A stretch of DNA of 64,000 nucleotides. Origin: Piezodorus guildinii (taxonomy: Eukaryota > Arthropoda > Insecta > Hemiptera > Pentatomidae). Below the pieces are notes generated by a model. The model worked only from the letters and a program-made list of their open reading frames with translations, made no database searches and had not been told where the DNA came from. The position numbers and the translations under genes are program-made. Of this stretch, positions 56,436-64,000 are shown piece by piece; the first letter of the stretch is position 1, and each line of letters opens with the position of its first letter. The stretch is taken from contig CM041292.1 in the NCBI GenBank assembly GCA_023052935.1, positions 28,044,954-28,108,953 on the forward strand, written 5' to 3'.

Positions 56436-56635
56436 ATAATCAGGAGTCAGTCTTTTTGTTAAATATTTTAATTTTTGTGCCGAAACGTCGGCTAAATTAA
56501 ATGGGTTTTCCTCAGTTTATGTTTGGACATGGCTCAGTAACGCCCTGATGATGGCTCACAAGCTTGAGCCGAAACGTCGGCAAAATTAAAATATTTAACA
56601 AAAAGACTGACTCCTGATTATTATAGGCTACAAAA
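56436..56635. mobile_element. Foldback element with hammerhead-like cores
   Basis: Terminal arms of about 41 bp (56436-56476, beginning aataatcaggagtcag, and its reverse complement ending near 56632) are almost perfect inverted repeats. Each arm leads inward to a GAAACGTC motif. The left half lacks CTGATGA; the right half has a complete core. The two half-elements are inverted relative to each other, as known for some Penelope-like insertions. Confidence 0.65.
56541..56582 (+). ncRNA. Candidate hammerhead ribozyme
   Basis: Core elements in order: CTGATGA (56545-56551), stem II GGCTCA/TGAGCC with a 6-nt loop (56553-56558 with 56565-56570), GAAA (56571-56574), then C and the cleavage triplet GTC (56576-56578). 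Flanking GCC/GGC can form a short stem I. Stem III is a single pair, as in the minimal hammerheads described in Penelope-like elements, which are thought to act as dimers. One extra U sits between CTGATGA and stem II and may reduce activity. Confidence 0.55.
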
Positions 56636-56639
56636 ATCT

Positions 56640-57885
56640 TGACATTCTAGACAAAAATATTTAATAAAAAGCGAATTTTCTCTGGTTTATCTCAAAAACT
56701 CGACGAAATGTGCTTATTTATATAACTGTTTATCATCTGGTACCTAATCACCTTGTCTAATAATCTAGTTAGTTTAATAGTTTTAAAGATAAGAGATATC
56801 TTTTCGTCAAAGTCTTGATGGAGTTTCGAAATTACTATATTTAATATTTAATGGTAATGTCAATGGGCTACCATATCATTAAACACAGATATGTCCTATG
56901 AGATTTTTAAAGCCTCTTTGCAGATTCTAGGTAGAATCAGTGACAAATAGTGTTTTTTTTTTTTGTTTTTTTTTATGTATTTTTGTTCTAGGACAGTTAA
57001 TCTCCTTAAAATCATATACATGTACGTTTTCGGCACCATAATGAGCCTATTCATTTATGGTATATAGTTAGTTCTTGAAACCTCTTTGTAGGCTGCGAAA
57101 GGCGGAATTGGTTCCAAGCTAATGATAAAAATTTTAATCTATGGAGAAGAATGGTATATGGTCCTATCAATGCATCGGGACAGTAGCTAATCAGGAAAAA
57201 TAAAAGAGCGAATGTATATACATTGCAAACCACATATTCACAAAGATTATTAGATTCGGTGACTTTGGTATGTGGAAAGAATGCCTGAGTATCGCATACT
57301 AAACAGCGAGTGAACGAGATAATACCACAGGCCATGTTCCTACTGGGGCTGTAGAGCAACAGAATAGATAATTAGATATTCTCTTTAAATTATAAAATAA
57401 TTAAATTGACAGTAGACAATCTGGAATATAACTGATTGATAAACTCTTATGAGAATTTGTTCCAAAGGGTTTCCGTTCAGTTTGGATAATCCCAGGTTCT
57501 GCGAGCTTAACTCTCCCAGAATTAAGGCCAACAAATTTTTAATTATCAATGGGTTGTCCTGAACCAATGATTGTGTTGATTTATATTTTGGACGTCTTTC
57601 TGCGGTCATTAGGACTTCGCTCGGTCTCCAATGGTTTTTGATGCCAGTGACAAAATTGTGTGAACTAGTGTTCCACTTTACCGCTCAAGGGTGAAAAGCT
57701 TAGCGCGGAATAGCATGAATTGTATGGAAATTTTGCAAATAGATATGAATATGCTAAGTCGATTTATCTTGTCTTACATGGCTCAATCTAAATATTGTTT
57801 AGCTACTACTACCTTTATTTTACTTTTTTAATCAACTAGCATTTTTGGAATTTATTTATTTTCATTGTAATTTGTGTTTTATTTT
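56640..57885. other. Spacer, nothing confidently recognised
   Basis: Two minus-strand frames (57051-57359 and 57385-57609) have non-repetitive amino-acid content but match no family I know. They may belong to an old retroelement. Confidence 0.4.
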
Positions 57886-57889
57886 TAGT

Positions 57890-58135
57890 AAAACTCTAAC
57901 CCACCAATTTAATCTTTGATTCTTCATAATCCTCCGGGGCCCCTAAAAAGAAGATGACCCCCCCATTCTGGTTTAGTGTCAAAGTCCCTACTGAAGTTTG
58001 TTAAGGTTGTTGTTATCCTACTGAAGTTACAATGCGAAGTTTCTCTAAATGTATTTTATCCTAAGTCTTACAATATTTACTTGTTGTATTAACTACATAG
58101 TAAATTTCATTAAATAATATATATATTTTTTAAAT
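57890..58135 (+). mobile_element. J1 LINE 3' end fragment
   Basis: Carries 'ataatcctccggggcccctaaaaagaag', the J1 'DNPPRRLKRR' region, then the J1 3' UTR phrases ('ttacttgttgtatt', 'gtaaatttcattaaa'). Confidence 0.6.
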
Positions 58136-58185
58136 ATTTTCCACTTAATATTGTGAAACTAATATTTATTGCCTTCTCTCTCTCA

Positions 58186-58445
58186 GAGGTCACCTGTGGT
58201 GTATTGGCTAGCATAACAATCTTCTAGGCCCAAGGTTGCGGGTTCAAACCTAGCATATGACCTTAGGGTTTTTAAAAAAGAGTAAAATTTGCTAGGTTAT
58301 GCCGTTTGTACAGTTATGACGTAAAATAGTGGTCCTGAGCAGGTACGATGTCAGGTAATTCTTGAAGATTCCTATCCTTATTAAACATGGATAACCAAAA
58401 TTTAGGACTTCCACTGTACTATCGTCCGATCAGCGATAGTAGCAT
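58186..58445 (+). mobile_element. SINE2: tRNA-derived SINE, most complete copy
   Basis: The head 'aggtcacctgtggtgtattgg' with B box 'gcgggttcaaacc' is followed by 'ggttatgccgtttgtacag', 'gtacgatgtcaggtaattc', 'cctatccttattaaacatgg', 'aatttaggacttccactgta' and 'cgtccgatcagcgatagtag'. Used here as the reference for the other SINE2 copies. Confidence 0.8.
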
Positions 58446-58449
58446 GTTG

Positions 58450-59635
58450 CGGAGTCTGTATTAGTTTCCTAAAATAAAAGTATTTAAAATATAATAGTAA
58501 CTTATAAGTTTTTAACTTCAAATATCATAGAGAAATGAGCTTTAACAATCATTCTAGTGAATTACGTTTCGCAAATAAATAAAAAAATATTTATTTGTTT
58601 ACGATGTATCTAACCTGTGGGTCATTGGCTTATAGAATGACGTTTCATTATCTGATAAAAAAAAAATTGATTATACGATTTTAGCGATATATTTTCATCA
58701 TATCAAATATCTTTGGGAAATGATTACAAACAGTATCAAAGAAAAATCTAACCTCGTACACATATGACAAGATATTCTAAATCAGAATATATAGTCAAAT
58801 TAAGGGTTTTGATAACTACAATATAAGATAACAGCGAATACTTTATTACTTTATTTTTTGATTCTAGCAAAAGAAAAATCGATAAATAAATAAAATATTG
58901 TAGAAGTAAAGATCTGCATCAAAGTGATATAAAATAATATGCGGAAATAAATATATTACATAGACGTTAAGAAAAATAACTTACATAAATAATCGAGCAC
59001 GAGTAGAAAGATATATCCAATTTAGATAAACTAGAGGCAAGGCGTTGAGAGAAACAAGGTTTCTCGGTCCCCACTCTCCTTTCCTATCTCTGCTGAATTT
59101 GCTACAATACTCAGCAAAATGCTTTCATTGGTCATGCCATTTTTAAAAAAATGTAAATACCATTATTTCGTTATTTTATTTAAGTTAATAAATAGCATTC
59201 AACATTCACTGAAGGATAAGTTGAAATTATTCACTTTTTCAATCCCCCATGAATTATGAGCTCAAACTTAAATCCTAAATGCCATTTACTTTAATTATCT
59301 TCTCCGTTTTCAAAACCTATCTCCTTTCGTTGGTTATCTACAGCCAAAATTTCAAATCAACAATATTTCCATTTAGTGGGGTGAAGATTTCGAATATATA
59401 CACTTAATATATTTTAGGAAATTTTCACAGAAACCGAAAAAATATCTCATTTATCTAATATTGGACCAATGATAAATGATAGTTTGGTGTTGCGCATACC
59501 AGTTTTTTTTTTTTTAGTAAGCTTTATAATAAAATTAAATATTTAAATAGTACCTTTAATTAATAAACTTTTGATTATACGCTTATATAAGTAATTTCTG
59601 ATTATTTGTTATATTCTCATTAATTGATGTATTTC
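58450..59635. other. Spacer, nothing recognised
   Basis: AT-rich sequence. A phrase near 59480 ('ttggtgttgcgcataccag' plus T run) resembles the U1 end. Confidence 0.5.
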
Positions 59636-59639
59636 GGAC

Positions 59640-61240
59640 AAATACATCCAAGCAATCAGCCAAGTCTTTGTGAATGAAAAATGTCTTGGCTTTCTTCTGC
59701 TTGACTAGAACAGGTTTCAACTTGGAGTTTTGTTACTAAGGTTTCTGCATCATCTATGCGTCAAGCTGTTTGTTCAAGAAATTCATTATGAAACTTTATA
59801 GTTGTTCTATAAACCATTTAAGCAACGTAGACACCTTCATAGGATTGCATAAAGCACTCAACCCCAAAAGGATTGTAGATAAAGCTTCTGACCATCTTAG
59901 AAAACCATTTGCTTCCAGTGCAGTTTTCCATTACTCTATGGATAGTACGGGGTTGTCCTCTGCAAAGTTGATTTCACACAATATACTTAGGTTTTTGAAC
60001 ACATGTTCCTGGCATTGTCTGTCTTGGTCCGAAAAAAGGGAAAATGGGACGCATAATTGTCGTAAAATGCTCTTGCGACAACTTCTGCTATAATCTACCA
60101 AGTGGTATGGTTTCCATCTAACTGGTGAATCGGTCTATCGCAGTGAGCAGGTTGTTGTTACCACTCGATGGGGGTAATTGACCAACCAGATCCTTGTGAA
60201 CAGCGGATAATATCTCATCTGGTAATGCAAATGTCCCAACCAGTGATTTTGTTTGCTTAGTGTAGGATTTGGGTTATCCTAAAACATTATGTAGATTATC
60301 TTAAATCTTACTTTGGCGACGAGGATAAATTGCAACATGACGAAGTCACAGAGATCGAAAGATGCGTGTGTTGATGAACAAAATATAGTGGCTGACCGAA
60401 TGGCAAAATTTTCTTTCAAAGAGTATTCTAAAGATTGGCTATGGGAAGACTACCTGGCGCAGTTAGAGCTGGTATGTCGTGTGAAGGGCCTCGGAGGAGC
60501 TGGCAGCCTAGAGGATGCGGCGCGAAGGGATCTACTCCTAGCGAGCATCGGGGCCGAGCACTTGAGGGCTCTCGGCGACCACCTCTATCCTAAGAGATGG
60601 GAAGACTGCGTCTTTGAGGAAGTTAAGGCAGCCGCAGATCTTCTGTTCAAGCCGATGGGGACCATATTTGCAGCTCGTTTCGAATTTGAAAGGGCACAGC
60701 GGAAGCCAAGTGAGCCATTAATTCAATATTTTAATAGGCTTAAAGCACTATCTGGAAAGTGTAACTATGGCAAGGGCCTGGACGAGCGATTGTGAGATCG
60801 TTTAGAAGTAGGCACTAATTTTTCCGAGTTTGAGGTCGAGATACGTCAAAGATGGCCTGATGGGAATGATAATTTTGGTGTAGGATTTGGGTTATCCTAA
60901 AACATTATGTAGATTATCTTAAATCTTACACTTTGCGACTTTAATCTTCTTTCAAGATACATACGATTTTTCCAGTCAAGAAGGTCCTTAAATCAGGATG
61001 AAAAAAACGAGCACCGACTTGTTTAATTGAATATTGTGTACAACTTGGTTATTTAAATTGTGTACTCTTCGAATTGCTTCAGATATGATAAGTCTAACAA
61101 ACAGAAAAAAATGTCACACCACAGGCTTCTACCACTTGACAGATGAAAATAGCGGAGTTTTAAGAAATCGTTCCCATTCTTCAGAGCTAACAATTCAGGA
61201 CCACTGGTCAGGGCCTAAGCAAAATAATTTATAAGCTTTA
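59640..61240 (-). mobile_element. Degenerate Gypsy-type LTR retrotransposon, integrase region
   Basis: Minus-strand frames between 60250 and 59640 give 'HKDLVGQLPPSSGNNNLLTA', 'DRFTSWMETIPL' and 'FVFVRNT'-like sequence. These are the catalytic-core start and chromatin-proximal end of Gypsy integrases (usual form: D.VGPLP.S.G..YLLT.IDRFTRW.EAIP). From 61230 to 60931 there are broken frames including 'RRVHNL' and 'GARFFHPDLR', compatible with the preceding zinc-binding domain. A smaller element (60261-60929) is inserted between the two parts. Confidence 0.6.
60261..60929 (+). mobile_element. Short LTR-like element with 51-bp terminal repeats and a gag-like ORF
   Basis: Identical 51-bp direct repeats starting tgtaggatttgggttatcc occupy 60261-60311 and 60879-60929. 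Right after the left repeat is 'tttggcgacgaggat', which looks like a primer-binding-site region. One frame (ATG at 60337, stop at 60793-60795) has a retrotransposon Gag-like pattern: 'FKEYSKDWLWEDYLAQLEL', 'ARRDLLLASIGAEHLRAL' and 'RAQRKPSEPLIQYFNRLKAL'. The same frame continues after the stop with 'DRLEVGTNFSEFEVEIRQRW'. No polymerase is present. I saw no clear target duplication. Confidence 0.7.
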
Positions 61241-61389
61241 CGACTTTTATAATCGATTGCAAATCAATACAATTAATAATTTTTTTCCCATCAATCCTTC
61301 AGAGCCTTTTTGATTTTGCCTCCCGTTTTAAGGGACCTGGCAGTCCAATACCACTCCGATCTTGATTAGAATCCTATCTAATAAAAAAA

Positions 61390-62060
61390 TAAAGAATGAT
61401 TTCCTCTTCTTCTTTATCTTCCTCCTTGGTGCCTCTCAGCGTAAAGGTGCCTCGATCCAAGCATTCCACTTGTCCCGGTCACAATGTCCTCATGGAATTC
61501 AACAGCTTTCCTCTTTTCTCGTCAAGTCGAGTCACATTACCCAACAGCGACATTCTTGGCCTGCCTCTTGGTCTCTTGCCGGTTGGTTTTGCTTCGAAGT
61601 ACATGCGTGGACCACTATCTTCATCCGTTCGGCATACATATCCGAATCACTTTAACTGTCTATTCTCTAGAATTTCAGTTAGTGGTTTCACCCCAAGCTC
61701 CTCTCTTATCTCCGGGTTTCGGATGTGTTCCTTCCGAGTTCGGCCGGCTACTCTTCTAAGGTATTTCATTTCAGAGATAGTAATTCTGTTCTTCAATTTG
61801 TCGAGAAGGATCCAGCTCTCACTACGTACAATAATGTGGGAGATAAATGGGGTTAAAAATCTAATGTTTTACTTTTTTCTCTACTTCTCGTTTCCCAACA
61901 GTATTGCAGATTTTGTAATAAATGTTGTTCGCATTTTTGATCCTATTGGATATTTCTTGTTGAGTTTTACAATTTCTGCTAATAACTGTGCCTAGGTACG
62001 TGTAGTCTTTAAGACTTCATCTTCACAAGTGATCTGTACCTCTTCAGGAATGATTTGATC
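61390..62060 (-). mobile_element. L2/RTE-like LINE C-terminal fragment
   Basis: The minus-strand frame reads 'ISEMKYLRRVAGRTRKEHIR', 'GVKPLTEILENRQLKWFGYV' and 'GKRPRGRPRMSLLG', the conserved end of RTE/L2-like polymerases. Broken upstream blocks include 'VQITCEDEV'. The plus-strand 199-codon frame across this region is only the antisense of it. Confidence 0.75.
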
Positions 62061-62064
62061 ACAT

Positions 62065-62860
62065 TTGTTACAAAAAATAATAATGTTATTTTTTAAATGT
62101 TTTTTTTATGTGAACAGCCATTTCAGCAGTGATACTCTCGCGCTGTCTAGGAACTGGCATATTAATCAGTTACAGAAAGGACTCATTGTGTCGCGTCTAC
62201 TAAAACCTGTTTACCTAGCCGTTTTGAAGGTTCACACTTGTACAGCCCTTCATAATTGCCTTATATGGTGATAAATTTTTGTGTGAATTCAATTTTTCTC
62301 ATTCAATCAAAATTAAAATAAGGATTGGATGTTCACATTAAAACGAGACAAGAAAGGCAGAAAGCAACTTTAGAGATATGATTTTTTTTTGTCTCACTAA
62401 AAAGGAGTAAACATCATAAATATTTTATTAAACAACCTCGTTATCAAACACATTAAATATTTCACTTCACTAAGTCGGATGGTAATAATTACAAATTATT
62501 CGCAATTAAAATGAATACCTAAGTATACTTTAAATTTCACTAACATTGCGTAGGGATAATTGGAGGTCTAATGCTGATTAAATGTGCTTTACAGCGGCCA
62601 TAAAAATTACATAATTAATGCACGAGGTTTGTTATCAGTATTTTTGTGCCCGATTACGGCATAGGCAAAATGAGGACATTGTGTTAAAAATCTTCAGGGA
62701 CGCACACAAAATTTTATCGATGATAGGAGAGAGGCGGAAAATATAAGTAATTTTTTCTAAAAAAACTGTCCGAATATGGATAACAAATTCGAGAATTGAA
62801 TACGGGATTGGAAATAAAAATTGTCTCTGACCATTCCCTTTATCCTAATAACTTATTTTG
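62065..62860. other. Spacer, nothing recognised
   Basis: AT-rich sequence. No coding, RNA or repeat signal was identified. Confidence 0.5.
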
Positions 62861-62864
62861 TTAC

Positions 62865-64000
62865 TTTCACTTACATACATATTAAATAAATAGTATATTG
62901 CGGTCATGAAAATTTTCGGATTCCAGTTTTCAACGAAAATTCACGTTTTAGGGTCCTCTAAGTCCAAATAATTCCCGAAAATAGGTCTGAGTGTGAGTTG
63001 GTAAGTCTAGCATGGAAACGAAATTTCATATTTGAGACAACTATAAGCCCAAGATGTTACAGCAACTTTTTAACTAAAATCGGCTTTCCGAAAGCGATAC
63101 TTTAATAATAATAATAATAACTTTATTCTGGGACTATGTCCCTTAAGAATAACAATGTGGTACAGTAAATATACACTTCAATATATACATGTCTGGCCGA
63201 GAGACCAATAAAATAAACTTTTATTTACAAATGTGTAAAAAAAAAAAATAAGACCTATTTATACAGATATCTACAAAATATATGGAATATACACAAAAGA
63301 AAAAAAAAATCTGCTATAAAATAATAGAGCTGGACAATTTCCAAAAAAATGAATTAATCCATAACTCTAGGATTCTGACAAAATAAATAAATAAAATTAT
63401 CTTACGTTGAAAGTAGGATAGTGAATTAACAATTTTACAATTAGTGTGCGTCTCTTAGAGATCTTAGAAGGTGTTGGAAAATATGGGATTTGAATGAGAG
63501 AAGGGAAGAAGCATGGCGAATATGATTAGGTAGGGAATTCCAGAGAGATGCAGAGCGGATATAAAAGGAATTATCAAAATATTTGGTCCTATGAGTAGGA
63601 ATGTAAAGGTCAGAATGGCGTGATCTGGTTTCAAGTGATATATACAATGCATTTTGCTCTTTTTCACGATTTATTTAAAAAACGGCTTAAACGACTTTAA
63701 TTAAACCATAACTCGCCATATCGAAGTAAATTTTAATATCATGTAGATTCCATTCTGATTGAAATAGTCTGACAGGACTTTAAGATCGATATTTTAAATT
63801 TTCTTCCTCAAAAGGACCTTCAATTTTGTAGATTCGAAAATATTAACCATATCATCTTGTTAGCATTGATAAAAAACAGGTAAATACAAAAGTTATATTT
63901 TTTGATATCCAACGAAAGTAGAAAAGAGCAGACATTTTTTTTTAACATAAGAACAGTAGTGTTGATGTATAATATACCGTTGCTAAAAGTTAATGGAGAG
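62865..64000. repeat. U1 repeat interrupted by a C1 LINE, runs off the window
   Basis: Starts 'actttcacttacatacatatt', continues through 'cacgttttagggtcctctaagtcc' and 'agcccaagatgttacagc'. After the C1 insert it resumes at 'tatacaatgcattttgc' and continues to 'ctgacaggactttaagatcg' and 'ataccgttgc'. Order and spacing match 40445-41450. Confidence 0.65.
63104..63640 (-). mobile_element. C1 LINE 3' end with (TTA)n tail
   Basis: The minus-strand frame ends '...ETRSRHSDLYIPTHRTKYF', 'SASLWNSLPNHIRHASSL' and a stop at 63441-63443. The 3' UTR finishes 'gggacatagtcccagaataaa' and a (TTA)n tail at 63104-63121. It is inserted in a U1 copy at a TATA-like point. The 3' UTR end matches 45670-46890, but that copy has a (TTCTA)n tail. 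Confidence 0.8.

Noticed and set aside
58186..58262. tRNA gene
   Set aside because: Same reasoning: the tRNA-like head is fused to a body shared with 44567-44860, and there is no complete cloverleaf.
60313..60795. Host protein-coding gene
   Set aside because: It is enclosed by identical 51-bp terminal repeats and has a retrotransposon Gag-like pattern, so it is treated as part of a mobile element.
61396..61995. 199-codon plus-strand frame
   Set aside because: The antisense strand carries recognisable LINE C-terminal blocks. The plus frame is Ser/Phe-rich shadow.

Overview
The window looks like AT-rich insect (at least arthropod) nuclear DNA. The evidence is spliced genes with short phase-matched exons, R1-clade and Jockey-clade retrotransposons, mariner relics, tRNA-derived SINEs and tandem satellites. 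Nothing supports a species call. Nothing bacterial or viral is present.

The only host genes I can support are two tandem paralogues on the minus strand. Both encode 12-TM organic-cation-transporter-like (SLC22-type) MFS proteins. Paralogue A runs from its start codon at 24174 to its stop at 3984 (11 coding exons, predicted 526 aa). Paralogue B runs from 48759 to 28891 (10 coding exons plus a probable 5' UTR exon, predicted 523 aa). From the exon encoding the large extracellular loop to the stop, nine exons in each gene have identical lengths (169, 104, 155, 169, 115, 142, 183, 179, 135 nt) and the same splice phases, so they arose by duplication. Paralogue A has no start codon in the exon that aligns with B's first coding exon. 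Its ATG comes from a tiny coding piece (ATG ATA G) about 4 kb upstream. Two more copies of that promoter/first-exon module lie at 690-1145 and 2485-2915, which suggests a third family member just beyond the left edge.

The introns are packed with repeats. Gene A carries two unrelated satellite arrays: 35 units of 110 bp in the last intron (4336-8236) and 16 units of 118 bp in the first intron (21531-23440). It also holds RTE-, R1- and Jockey-like LINE insertions. Gene B's introns hold an internally deleted mariner, Jockey/CR1/RTE-like LINEs (one RTE copy ends 12 bp from a splice donor), SINEs and a roughly 1-kb unclassified repeat family (called U1 here).

From 49 to 64 kb no host gene was found. 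The interval is nested transposons: an RNase-H-bearing I-type LINE split by a young R1-type insertion and by a SINE, a foldback element with a hammerhead-ribozyme-like motif, a degenerate Gypsy integrase carrying a short element with 51-bp identical terminal repeats and a gag-like ORF, and more LINE and SINE debris. Family labels J1, J2, J3, C1, U1 and SINE1-4 are local names defined in the entries.
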